Below are positions 29,658 through 38,425 of a stretch of 42,832 bases of DNA, piece after piece. The translations under genes were made by a program, and so were the position numbers. The stretch is from a virus. Numbering within the stretch: position 1 is the stretch's first letter; each line of letters begins with the position of its first letter. The notes under the pieces were generated by a model. It ran no database searches. It was given only the letters and a program-made list of their open reading frames with translations, and had not been told where the DNA came from. Location: positions 1 to 42,832 of IMG/VR virus record IMGVR_UViG_3300018080_000051. One strand, written 5' to 3'.

Positions 29658-30393
29658 TCCAATTAACAATAACAATTTACTTAATGATCATATTATTATT
29701 AAATATGAAGATGGTCTTAAAGGTACAATTAATACATCTACTGATACTACTAAGAATACTATATCTTTAGGGAAATCAGTTACTATGAGTATCACCGATA
29801 ATGCTTTAAATGCTATTAAGTTAGTAGATGCATCAGTGACTAATACTAAATTAGAAAATTCTTCTATTACTATCAATACTTCTGGCACTTTATCCGGAGG
29901 ATCTGAAGTGAGTTTAGGAGATTCTATAACATTGGAAGGAACTACTAAAGTCTTACAAATGATTTCAAGTACCAATACTTCTATGACTACACACACTACT
30001 GCTACACCTGCTCTAGATGATACAATTCCTCAAATCACAGAAGGGGATGAATTTCAAACATTATCAATTACACCTAAATCTGCATCTAGTACTTTATACA
30101 TATCTGTCACCGTCCCATTTTCTACTACTGCTGCTGGAACTACTATCATATCATTATTTCAAGATTCAACAGCAGATGCACTAGCAGCAAAAGCAGTAAC
30201 AGGAACATCCGGTTGGCTAGATTCAATTACCTTTCAACATGTAGTTGCATCAGAAAATATATTAAAACGAACTTATAAACTTCGTATTGGTACACAGACC
30301 GGTACAACAACTACTATCAATGGCGCAGTTAGTGCAAGAAAATTGGGTGGAGTAGTGGCATCAACAATTATTATTACTGAGGTAGAAGCTTAA
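29650..30393 (+). CDS. receptor-binding/fibre protein 3, paralogue of 27422 C-terminus
   Basis: This 247-residue protein has an N-terminal linking part (SNPINNNNLLNDHIIIKYED, ITDNALNAIKLVDASVTN). Its C-terminal head domain of about 120 residues shares TIPQ(N/I)TEG, LFQDSTADALAA and VEEVEV/ITEVEA with the fibre at 27422. The start is the ATG overlapping the adaptor stop; the frame upstream lies inside that gene. Two related heads with different stems may give two host-binding tips. Confidence 0.68.
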   Translation: MSNPINNNNLLNDHIIIKYEDGLKGTINTSTDTTKNTISLGKSVTMSITDNALNAIKLVDASVTNTKLENSSITINTSGTLSGGSEVSLGDSITLEGTTKVLQMISSTNTSMTTHTTATPALDDTIPQITEGDEFQTLSITPKSASSTLYISVTVPFSTTAAGTTIISLFQDSTADALAAKAVTGTSGWLDSITFQHVVASENILKRTYKLRIGTQTGTTTTINGAVSARKLGGVVASTIIITEVEA

Positions 30394-32888
30394 TGCCAAA
30401 TCAATCAAAAACATATCTTGGAAAAGCTTTTGGCTTAGAGCAGAACTCTCTGATTCAAAGTCCAAATACTGCCTATGCAGATGATTGTTTAAATGTGCAA
30501 TTAAGAAAGGATACAGGTCTCGAGAAGCGAAAAGGCTTTCAAACTAAGATAGATAATAATGGAGGTTATGGCCTCGTTGAGTATTCCTATATTAATTCTG
30601 ATAATACAGTAACAACTGAGAAGTTAGTTATAGATGAATCTCTCTATAAAATAGAGGAAGGAACATTTAGCATAGCATATACAGGCTCTCAACCTCATGC
30701 CTCAATTCGTATATTAAACACCAGTGGAGAATTAAAGCTACAACTCATAGAGAATGCAGTTACCGTACTAGACCAGGCCCTAGGTAAAGGGTATGAAGAG
30801 GCAAGCATTGAAACATTGGCAGCTACTAAGACAGCTGTAGATGCCATTACTGGCTTTGCTGTTACTATCACTGGAGACACAACAGTTTCATCTGCTTTTT
30901 TAGATGTTACTCCTTTGATCAATGTTTCATCTGGTAAAAGTTTAGATATTAAATTTCTTTATTTAACAGAAGTTAATAAAACAATTACATCTCCTTTAGA
31001 TAATTTATCTAGTATAAAAGGAACAACAAATTTAAAAAATGTAAAAGCTATTAATCATAATAATTTATTAATCCTAACTGATGGTGGCTTTCCAAAAATT
31101 TATGATGGTCAAACTGTATATAAGGCTGGTCTTCCGAAACCCACAATTATTAGTATTACGAGTTCAGTTGGATCTTTAAGTGATGATTATGTTTATTATA
31201 TGACTTATGAATTTACTGATGCACGAGGTAAAAGAACAGAGAGTGCAATCTCAGATGCAGTATCGATCACATTAGCCACTCAACAAGCAAATCTTACTAT
31301 ACCGACTCTTGAAAAGACGTCAGGTTATAATACTAATTGTGCAGTTGCTAATGGTACTCAATCTGTAGCTTCATCTAGTGGGACAGTAACATTAACAGTC
31401 AATGATGGCATAGCAGGACCTCACACATTAAAAGCAGGCGACACGGCCCTATTGCACAATAGAGCAACTGGTGTAGATACTGTAAAGACGTATGATGTAC
31501 AATCTGTTACTGCTACAACTATCGTTTTAGTTTCTGATGAGACTATAGATGTAACAGATAAAGATCCAATTAGTAATAATTTAAAAATTAATATTTATCG
31601 AGAGGATGGAGTTTCAACGACCAAGACACTAGTTTATGAAATTCCTAATAATTCTTTTGTAGCTTCGTTATCGATCACTGATAATGATACTGATACAACA
31701 GATAATGCAGTTTTTACTGAATATCTGAAAACACAGGCAGCTCCCCCTAAAGCTGATTTCTGTGCATCCTATAAAGGAAATCTAGTATTAGCCAAAGGAC
31801 AAACTATATATTTTTCCGATGAAGTGAATAACGGTTTTATAACATCGAGCCTATCATTTCCATCCTCTCACTTTTTACTTTTTAAAGATGTAGTAACAGC
31901 TATCGAAACATCTATCGATACATTATTAGTCTTTGGAGAAAAATCAATACATGGTGTAGAAGGGAGAACATTAGATACTGATATTGTCAATAAGTTTCTT
32001 ATTACTAATCATATCGGCTGTGCCTCAGCAGATTCTATTGTATCCGTTGGAAAGATATTATACTTCTTAACGGATACTGGAGTATACGCTGCATCTGGAA
32101 ATACGTTATTATCAACTGATATTGGAATCCCATCACCAATATCTAAGTTTATTACAAATACTATTAGAAGTTTAGATAGTCAATTAAATATAAAAAGAGC
32201 AGTTGGAGTTAATGACATTAAAAATAATAGAGTATTGATGTTCATCCCATCTGAAATTACAGCAAATACAGATTTTTCAGATACTGGATCTATAACATTA
32301 GTTCATGATTATGAAAATAATCAATGGTTTATTTGGAAGAATGTTAATATGGCCGGTGGAGCTATATTAGATAGTAATAAAGATTTATATTGGAGTGAGA
32401 GAAAGGCAGGAGCAACTCAAAGTATTCGCACACATCGTAGTCTTGATCTAAGAACAACAGATGATTATTGGGACCACACCACAGCCATATCGTCTTTCTA
32501 TGAGTTTAAATGGGATTCATTAGATACTCAGTCTTTAACAACGTATAAGAAGCCATTAAACCTTAAGCTGTATTCTATAAGAAGAACAGATGAAGATTTA
32601 TTACATAATCCAACATTAACAATTACAACCTATAAAGATTATATACCTTCACTCTTACATAGTGCAACAGATTTTACTCTGAGTACAAAAGGTGAGAATT
32701 ATCCTCATAGATGGAATCAAAAACCATTTGGTAATTGGAGAGAAGGATATACAAAAACTAGATTCAATTCTGATGTTATTGAATCATTAAAAATAAAAGT
32801 AGAAAATAATACTGGAGGGGTTAATTTTAATCTATCTGGTTTAGAAATAGAGTGGGCTGATCCCTACGATAATCAATTAAAAACATAA
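30393..32888 (+). CDS. tail nozzle / tail tubular protein B-like
   Basis: This 831-residue protein has the beta-rich architecture of T7 gp12/P22 gp10-type nozzle proteins. It opens with DDCLNVQLRKDTGLEKRKGF. FADEVNNG- and GxxS-type strands and an Ig-like insert (about 250-470) lie in the middle. The hallmark C-terminal pattern (NRVLMFIPSE...DYENNQWFIW...DLYWSER) is followed by a DPYDN end. It follows the adaptor and fibre genes. Confidence 0.72.
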   Translation: MPNQSKTYLGKAFGLEQNSLIQSPNTAYADDCLNVQLRKDTGLEKRKGFQTKIDNNGGYGLVEYSYINSDNTVTTEKLVIDESLYKIEEGTFSIAYTGSQPHASIRILNTSGELKLQLIENAVTVLDQALGKGYEEASIETLAATKTAVDAITGFAVTITGDTTVSSAFLDVTPLINVSSGKSLDIKFLYLTEVNKTITSPLDNLSSIKGTTNLKNVKAINHNNLLILTDGGFPKIYDGQTVYKAGLPKPTIISITSSVGSLSDDYVYYMTYEFTDARGKRTESAISDAVSITLATQQANLTIPTLEKTSGYNTNCAVANGTQSVASSSGTVTLTVNDGIAGPHTLKAGDTALLHNRATGVDTVKTYDVQSVTATTIVLVSDETIDVTDKDPISNNLKINIYREDGVSTTKTLVYEIPNNSFVASLSITDNDTDTTDNAVFTEYLKTQAAPPKADFCASYKGNLVLAKGQTIYFSDEVNNGFITSSLSFPSSHFLLFKDVVTAIETSIDTLLVFGEKSIHGVEGRTLDTDIVNKFLITNHIGCASADSIVSVGKILYFLTDTGVYAASGNTLLSTDIGIPSPISKFITNTIRSLDSQLNIKRAVGVNDIKNNRVLMFIPSEITANTDFSDTGSITLVHDYENNQWFIWKNVNMAGGAILDSNKDLYWSERKAGATQSIRTHRSLDLRTTDDYWDHTTAISSFYEFKWDSLDTQSLTTYKKPLNLKLYSIRRTDEDLLHNPTLTITTYKDYIPSLLHSATDFTLSTKGENYPHRWNQKPFGNWREGYTKTRFNSDVIESLKIKVENNTGGVNFNLSGLEIEWADPYDNQLKT

Positions 32889-32904
32889 GGCAAAGAAGAG
32901 AAAG

Positions 32905-33792
32905 ATGTCATTTATTAATAATATAGCAGCTCAAGCATTTAATGAAATATCTCAGAAAGGTCCCGGATTCGGTGGTCTACAAAGAAATGCTCCAGGTATA
33001 ACAGGTTTAAGTTTTTTAGGTAGAAATCTACCTTTATTGGAATTTGGTCAGGACCAAAAAATAGAAGGACAACTATTAAGCGCAAGCCAAAATGCTGGAC
33101 TAGGTCAAGGAGGAGGGGGAGGATTAAATCTTGGAGCACCAAGGGATATTGTCTTCGGTAGTATACAAGATAAATTAAATCAAGCCAGACAACAAAGAGG
33201 TCAAGAGTTTCAACAAGGAGCCTTAGGTCGTATAGACCCGAATGCATTTTCTGGTGATACATTATTTGCTTCAGACAGATTAAAAGATCTGGCTTTAGGT
33301 ATGGATAGTCAACAACTCCAAGCCTTACGATCCAGAGGCCAAGAGGGAATTCAACAAAATTTTCTATCATCACTTAGAGATTTAAGAGCTTTAAACAGTG
33401 ATAGATCTGTTCCTTCTGAGTTAGCTGCTTCTAGAAAAGCAGATTTATTAAGAGATAGATTAAGAGCTTCTAAAGACCTTGAGCAAGGTATGATTATAGA
33501 TGATTTAAATCGACGACAATCAGTACTCTCTCAATTAGATACACTAACTAGTGGGGCTGCATCAAGACGTCAGAGTGCTCAACAGGCAAATGCAGCATTA
33601 GAATTACAAGAAAGATTAAATAGATTAGGTAATCCTGAATTGGCAGCAACATTATTAGCTGATATAGAAAAAACAAACGCAGCGAATAGAGCAGCTATAC
33701 TTGCACAAAATTTACAGGCTCAGCAAGCCCAACAACAATTAGCTTCTCAAAACAGACAAGCTGATTTAGATAGATTAATAGAATTACTATAA
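32905..33792 (+). CDS. Gln-rich internal virion protein (295 aa)
   Basis: This 295-residue protein is Gln/Ala/Leu-rich. Its N-terminus is Gly-rich (QNAGLGQGGGGGLNLGA), and long amphipathic helices and coiled coil follow (QARQQRGQEFQQ, QANAALELQERLNRL). Placed between nozzle and ejection-type proteins, it probably belongs to the internal core that is injected with DNA. Confidence 0.6.
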   Translation: MSFINNIAAQAFNEISQKGPGFGGLQRNAPGITGLSFLGRNLPLLEFGQDQKIEGQLLSASQNAGLGQGGGGGLNLGAPRDIVFGSIQDKLNQARQQRGQEFQQGALGRIDPNAFSGDTLFASDRLKDLALGMDSQQLQALRSRGQEGIQQNFLSSLRDLRALNSDRSVPSELAASRKADLLRDRLRASKDLEQGMIIDDLNRRQSVLSQLDTLTSGAASRRQSAQQANAALELQERLNRLGNPELAATLLADIEKTNAANRAAILAQNLQAQQAQQQLASQNRQADLDRLIELL

Positions 33793-33801
33793 GGAGATGA
33801 T

Positions 33802-34815
33802 ATGATTAACCCAGGAAGTTCCACTCCTTTTGATAATAAGCTCAATAAGGTAGGACCTAAACAAAGACAACAATTTGATAATACATTAGAAGATTTCAAA
33901 TTATTAGCTTTACAGCAATTAGCTAGTGCTCAGGAACCAGAACCTGTACCAGTTACTCCAAGCTTATTAGATTTATTACAAAATCCATTACAAGCTGAAG
34001 AACCATCTCCATTACAGAATTTAAGAGTACCTGAAGCCCCAATCCAAGAACCAGTAGTACAAGATGAAGTTCAAAGTCCCTTAGTACAGCCAGTTGACCC
34101 AGTTGCTCCAGCTGAATCTATTCCAGAAGTACCACAAGCAGAAATACCAACCCCAGCCCCGATTGTAGAACCAGAGCAACCAATCAATATTAAAGAAGTA
34201 GATAATTTAAGAAAATTATTAAAATTACAATCTGATAGAAGGAAAGATACTAGAGAAGAAGCAGAATTAAATCCTTTTCAACTATTTGAACCCACTGAAT
34301 CTAGAGCAGGAGCTTTAGATGATTTGCAAAGACGGGATCTAGCTAAAAAGGAAGCAGCTTTTTTAGAAGCTGATGCTTTAATTGATGATTCTATTCGTTT
34401 TATTAAAGAGAAAGGTATCCCTTTAACTTCTTACAGTCCAGAAGGCGTAGAAGCAAGGCAATTGCAATCCTCACTTTTGAACATTGAACGACAAGCTCAA
34501 GGAGCTGGTGCGAACTTTACTGAGAAAGAAATGGAAATTATTACTGATATTATTGGTACCTTATCAGGAGTCAAGGCTAAATTCCTCGGCCCTGAAGTAG
34601 CTGTAGAGAATATGGAAAGATTTAGAAAGCTTCTTACTCGTAGAGTATCAACCAAAATGGTTCAACAAGGTTTCTCTCCTAAAAGAGTACAAATTGAAGG
34701 ACCAGATGGATCTGTATTAGAAGTAGATACTATCGAAGCATTAAGATTACAACAAATCGCTAAAGACCCTGAAAAATGGGATCGATTTATAGAAAGTTTA
34801 CAAGAGGGTGAGTAA
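33802..34815 (+). CDS. Pro/Glu-rich internal virion protein (337 aa)
   Basis: Residues about 45-130 are low-complexity Pro/Glu/Val (e.g. EPVVQDEVQSPLVQPVDPV), followed by a helical C-terminal domain (KEKGIPLTSYSPEGVEARQL... FLGPEVAVENMERFRKLL). The last half resembles the family that folds into ejection-tunnel helical bundles, but this is only suggested by position. It overlaps the next gene by one base. Confidence 0.6.
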   Translation: MINPGSSTPFDNKLNKVGPKQRQQFDNTLEDFKLLALQQLASAQEPEPVPVTPSLLDLLQNPLQAEEPSPLQNLRVPEAPIQEPVVQDEVQSPLVQPVDPVAPAESIPEVPQAEIPTPAPIVEPEQPINIKEVDNLRKLLKLQSDRRKDTREEAELNPFQLFEPTESRAGALDDLQRRDLAKKEAAFLEADALIDDSIRFIKEKGIPLTSYSPEGVEARQLQSSLLNIERQAQGAGANFTEKEMEIITDIIGTLSGVKAKFLGPEVAVENMERFRKLLTRRVSTKMVQQGFSPKRVQIEGPDGSVLEVDTIEALRLQQIAKDPEKWDRFIESLQEGE

Positions 34816-36689
34816 TGGCCAAATTTGGTAATGTTAAATTAGTTAAGAAGGGAGGATCAACTCAAGAGGTTGAACCAAAAACTTCGGCAAAACTCATTCG
34901 TCCAAAGGGCCCTATTAGGGGTACTTTAGAAACGAGTGGTGGAGGACCTAGTCAAGGTGAGTTATTCACAAAGGCAGCTATAAGTGGTTTACTTGGCCCT
35001 GTAGCATCTGAAATCCTTGACCTGAGGGGTGGTAGCTCTGTAGCTAGAAATCCGTTAGAAGCCTTTAGAAGAGGTATATCACAAGGTCAAAGTGTTGGTT
35101 TTTCTGATGAATTGGCTGGAGGGGTTGATTTTGCGTCTAAAGCTTTAACAGGACAGACTGATCCATTATCTCCACTTGATGAGCTAGCCTCAGCCATAGA
35201 AGGTAGAAGGCAGGCATTTGATCAAACATCAGCAGATTTCCCTGTTGCTAGTACAGCAGGTGAGATTGGAGGGGCAGTCAGCATTCCTATTGGAGGACCA
35301 GCTAAAGCCTTAGGATTTGGAGCTAAGATAGGACGAGGAGCTAAAATAGGGGGTACATTAGGGGCATTATTCGGAGCAGGTAAATCCAGAGGGAGTCTTT
35401 TAGAAGGAGATATTGGAGAAGTTGCTGCCGATACAGCAATCGGAGGAGCCCTAGGAGGAACACTTGGAGCAGCTGCACCAACAATCTTAGGAGGATTAGC
35501 TAGAGGTGGTAGAAAATTAATTACTCCATCACGAACATTGCATGAATTAGCCACTGGTGGTAAGGGGACTGCACCTTCTAAATTATTTGAGAAAGCTACT
35601 GGAGCTAAACAATCACAATTTGTTGATGCTATCGATACAGCAAGTAAACATAAAATTTTAAAGTTAGAACAATTTGGATTTAGATCCCCGTCAGTAGAAA
35701 AAGGAAAGGGGGCTATCACTAAACAAGTTGATAAATTTAAAGACTTCTTCTTAAGTGGTCCAAGACCTGAATTTGATGCGATGAGGGCGGATACTCATGG
35801 TACTATCTCTAAACTAAGTAATAATATTGATGATATTGTTCTTAGAGCTTCAAAATCAAAAGGAACCATCTATAAACTAGATGATGTATTTGGAAAAGAT
35901 GCACCAAAACAAATTGAAAGAGCTATCTCAAATGCTAAGTTGAACCCAGCCACTAGTAAGGTTGCTCAAGAATTAGATAGTTTTATTGATACAGAAGCCT
36001 ACGGAAAATTATTAAAAGGTAACGCATCTGCACATGATGTTCTCCAAGTTAAAAGAATGTTAAGTAGAGTTATTGGTAATTTTGATGATGCTACTCCAGG
36101 ATCTATGAAAGATAAGTTACAAAGTATATTCTTTAGATCTCGAGATATTGTTAATAAAGAAGTAAGTTTTGGCTTACCTAAAGAATTTGATAAGTTTCAG
36201 ACATTGAATAAAGATACATCGAATCTATTAACACTTCAGAAAGTTTTAAGATCTGGACAGGCTAAGGCTGGTAGCATAGAAGCTGGAGGAGAATTATTTA
36301 GAGGTGATGTTGTCGGATCTGCTGCAGAGGTAGTACCAGGACTTGTGGGACTGGGGACGAGATCAGGTGCTGGTAAATTGATTGGTAGAGCATTAAGTAT
36401 ACCTATCAGAGGCACAGCCCTAGCAGCTGACAAGACAATTGGTGATCCAAAATTCCTTGGTTGGGTATCTGGAGTTTTACCGTCATATAATAGTGAGACT
36501 AATACAGTAACTAAAACATCAGATAAGGAAATGTATTCACATTTTATTGATGGCAAAGAAGGAATTACTTTAAAGAAAAAAGCTAAACTCAAAACTCAAT
36601 TACATACATCCGGTAAGATAGATCCCGATATAATCCCAAAAGATGTACGAGCTAAAGCTTTAGAGAAATTAACTAAGGAAGGTTTATAA
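34815..36689 (+). CDS. DNA ejection/internal protein with glycine-zipper region (624 aa)
   Basis: Residues about 140-230 are rich in Gly/Ala with small-xxx-small patterns (GEIGGAVSIPIGGPAKALGFGAKIG, then ALGGTLGAAAPTIL), typical of membrane-penetrating ejection proteins. The rest is helical. A C-terminal segment (GLVGLGTRSGAGKLIG) is again Gly-rich. It follows the internal-protein cluster. Likely role: forming a conduit across the host envelope. Confidence 0.62.
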   Translation: MAKFGNVKLVKKGGSTQEVEPKTSAKLIRPKGPIRGTLETSGGGPSQGELFTKAAISGLLGPVASEILDLRGGSSVARNPLEAFRRGISQGQSVGFSDELAGGVDFASKALTGQTDPLSPLDELASAIEGRRQAFDQTSADFPVASTAGEIGGAVSIPIGGPAKALGFGAKIGRGAKIGGTLGALFGAGKSRGSLLEGDIGEVAADTAIGGALGGTLGAAAPTILGGLARGGRKLITPSRTLHELATGGKGTAPSKLFEKATGAKQSQFVDAIDTASKHKILKLEQFGFRSPSVEKGKGAITKQVDKFKDFFLSGPRPEFDAMRADTHGTISKLSNNIDDIVLRASKSKGTIYKLDDVFGKDAPKQIERAISNAKLNPATSKVAQELDSFIDTEAYGKLLKGNASAHDVLQVKRMLSRVIGNFDDATPGSMKDKLQSIFFRSRDIVNKEVSFGLPKEFDKFQTLNKDTSNLLTLQKVLRSGQAKAGSIEAGGELFRGDVVGSAAEVVPGLVGLGTRSGAGKLIGRALSIPIRGTALAADKTIGDPKFLGWVSGVLPSYNSETNTVTKTSDKEMYSHFIDGKEGITLKKKAKLKTQLHTSGKIDPDIIPKDVRAKALEKLTKEGL

Positions 36690-36838
36690 TGTTATTAATA
36701 ATGATAATCTTCGGATTAATATCTGTAGCTTTATATTATTATAAGACTAATCCTCATTTAGCTCATACTGTATCTGCTAAATTAATTGAGTGGAAGAACA
36801 AGATATGTTCTAAACTATTAAAATGGTTGGGAGATTAA
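36689..36838 (+). CDS. single-TM microprotein (49 aa)
   Basis: ATG overlaps the upstream TAA (TAATG). MLLIMIIFGLISVALYYYKT is followed by an amphipathic basic tail (AKLIEWKNKICSKLLKWLGD). One hydrophobic helix and an interfacial C-terminal helix. The next gene begins one base after its stop. It belongs to the membrane-gene cluster that includes the DsbD-like gene. Confidence 0.55.
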   Translation: MLLIMIIFGLISVALYYYKTNPHLAHTVSAKLIEWKNKICSKLLKWLGD

Positions 36839-36839
36839 T

Positions 36840-37142
36840 ATGTTTGGTTTAAATAATCTCCCTTTATGTTTACCCTGTGGAATTGATGATCCTACCATAT
36901 TAATCTTTGTTGGTAGTATTTTGGTATCTCTATTGATTAAAGAGGCTGTGGTCTTCTGGATTAAATCCTTTAAGAAAGATCCTTGTGCGGTTGCAGCAGC
37001 AAAAACAAAGATTATATTAGAAAAATTAAAAGAACATGAAGATCTCAAGCTCTCATTGTTGATAGAATTAAAAGATGTATCCCACAGCCAGTTGAATATA
37101 TGTAAGATTCTAGAGCGGATCTTACAAAAGATTGATAAGTAG
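36840..37142 (+). CDS. membrane protein with N-terminal CxxC and coiled-coil tail (100 aa)
   Basis: This 100-residue protein has a short N-terminal segment with CLPCG (about residues 10-14), then a TM helix (ILIFVGSILVSLLIKEAVVFW), and a helical cytosolic tail (KTKIILEKLKEHEDLKLSLL...). The CxxC would lie on the outside if the tail is cytosolic. It is two bases before the DsbD-like gene and so may be a partner or substrate of it. A phage-type class II holin-like topology is an alternative. Confidence 0.6.
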   Translation: MFGLNNLPLCLPCGIDDPTILIFVGSILVSLLIKEAVVFWIKSFKKDPCAVAAAKTKIILEKLKEHEDLKLSLLIELKDVSHSQLNICKILERILQKIDK

Positions 37143-37144
37143 TT

Positions 37145-37858
37145 ATGCCGTCATTATTCTATATTCTATTCTCCGCCTTCGTGGGGGGATTAATCCTTAA
37201 TATCATGCCCTGTGTATTACCAGTCATTACATTGAAGCTAATGAGCTTTATGAAATTGGCGAATAATAAACGTAAAGATATCATTAAGCATGGAGTGGTT
37301 TACTCTGCTGGAGTGGTACTGAGTTTCGTTGCTTTGGCTGCGTTGATATTATTAATAAGCTATGGAGGGGGTTTCGCTTCTTGGGGGTTCCAATTCCAGA
37401 GTGCCTGGTTCTGTGGGGGTATGGCAGCGTTTATGATCCTTCTGGGGCTTCATACCATGGGGGTTGGTAGTACCCTACTGCTCAAGCTTAAGATGCGACT
37501 GAAGCTTACTAAGAGCCTTGGAGGCTATGTTGCCACAAAGCTCGCTAATATGTCTAAGGTCCTCCCTCTCTGCAACAGCTTCTTACAGGGAGTATTTACT
37601 ACTTTAATCGGTTCGGCCTGCTGTGGCCCTTTTCTAGGCTATGCTATCGGTATCAGTTTCCTCCTTGCTTGGCCTATTACTCTATGTGTATTTGCCTTAA
37701 TTGGTCTGGGTATGTCCTTTCCTTATCTAGTAGTATCCTGTTTTCCTAAGCTTATGAAGTGGATACCTAAGCCAGGTAAATGGCTTAAGTGGGTAAAGTA
37801 TATAATGGGTGGTATAATGATACTTACGTCAAGCTGGTTTATATGGATATTAATATAA
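37145..37858 (+). CDS. DsbD/ScsB-type transmembrane thiol electron carrier
   Basis: This 237-residue polytopic membrane protein has about six to eight hydrophobic segments. The two signature cysteines are present. Cys23 lies in NIMPCVLPVITLKLMSF, the Pro-Cys-Val-(L/F)-Pro motif of the DsbD/ScsB membrane domain; Cys159/160 lies in GSACCGPFLGYAIG, equivalent to the second active Cys before Gly-Pro/Ala-Pro-Phe. Between them runs GVVYSAGVVLSFVALAALIL, as in the family. The N-terminal and C-terminal soluble domains of full DsbD are absent; a thioredoxin-like domain is supplied by the gene at 17039. The family moves electrons from cytoplasmic thioredoxin across the inner membrane to periplasmic thiols. 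Overlaps the next gene by 16 bp. GC is higher than in neighbours, consistent with acquisition from a host. Confidence 0.9.
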   Translation: MPSLFYILFSAFVGGLILNIMPCVLPVITLKLMSFMKLANNKRKDIIKHGVVYSAGVVLSFVALAALILLISYGGGFASWGFQFQSAWFCGGMAAFMILLGLHTMGVGSTLLLKLKMRLKLTKSLGGYVATKLANMSKVLPLCNSFLQGVFTTLIGSACCGPFLGYAIGISFLLAWPITLCVFALIGLGMSFPYLVVSCFPKLMKWIPKPGKWLKWVKYIMGGIMILTSSWFIWILI

Positions 37859-38424
37859 TATATCTTATTAAAGATGCTGACATCTTGATGTTCAGACACC
37901 CTAGATTCCCTAGAGGTGGTTGGTGGGTAGCAAGATACTGTAAAAGCCCCTATTCTCACTGCTGCTTAGCAAAGTGGGTAAATAATGAATTATATGTCCT
38001 AGAATATAGATCGGCCTCTGGACCCCGTCTAATGAAGGCAGAGGGGTATGTCAATAAAAAAGGTAGAGTTGTTGATGTATATGGAGTTAATGATGTTACT
38101 GAGGGTAACACTTATAAGACGATGAATGAACACCTTAGGGCGAGGGTGATTAGAGAAGCTGAGTCGGTTATGCGCAAGTATACTGTATATTCACGCAACC
38201 TAATCTTGCGTATTGCGTGTAGATTATTCCCTTTCGTTCGTTTATTCTTTAAGCCTGATACTCAGGATAAGTCTCAACCAGATAGATTCATATGCTCTAC
38301 ACTAGTAACATATGCTTATCGAAAAGCTTATACTGATCTGATACCTAATTTATCAGATATGTATTCTAACCCAGGTGATGTAGGACGGTCTGCTTTACTT
38401 CATCTTAAACTTACTTTAAAATAA
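37843..38424 (+). CDS. YiiX/NlpC-P60-like permuted papain-fold hydrolase
   Basis: This 193-residue protein shows the permuted catalytic layout: His39 in SPYSHCCLAKW, Glu54 in YVLEYRSASG, and Cys151 in DRFICSTLVTYAY. The His-first, Cys-late order with (F/Y)xCSxLV defines the YiiX/YaeF (permuted NlpC/P60) superfamily, some of which are peptidoglycan amidases. The start at 37843 overlaps the DsbD-like gene. No signal peptide. Since no lysozyme, amidase or transglycosylase gene of the usual kinds was found, this is the best candidate for the phage endolysin or a virion hydrolase. A Cys nucleophile could depend on the redox module. Confidence 0.78.
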   Translation: MDINIIYLIKDADILMFRHPRFPRGGWWVARYCKSPYSHCCLAKWVNNELYVLEYRSASGPRLMKAEGYVNKKGRVVDVYGVNDVTEGNTYKTMNEHLRARVIREAESVMRKYTVYSRNLILRIACRLFPFVRLFFKPDTQDKSQPDRFICSTLVTYAYRKAYTDLIPNLSDMYSNPGDVGRSALLHLKLTLK

Positions 38425-38425
38425 T

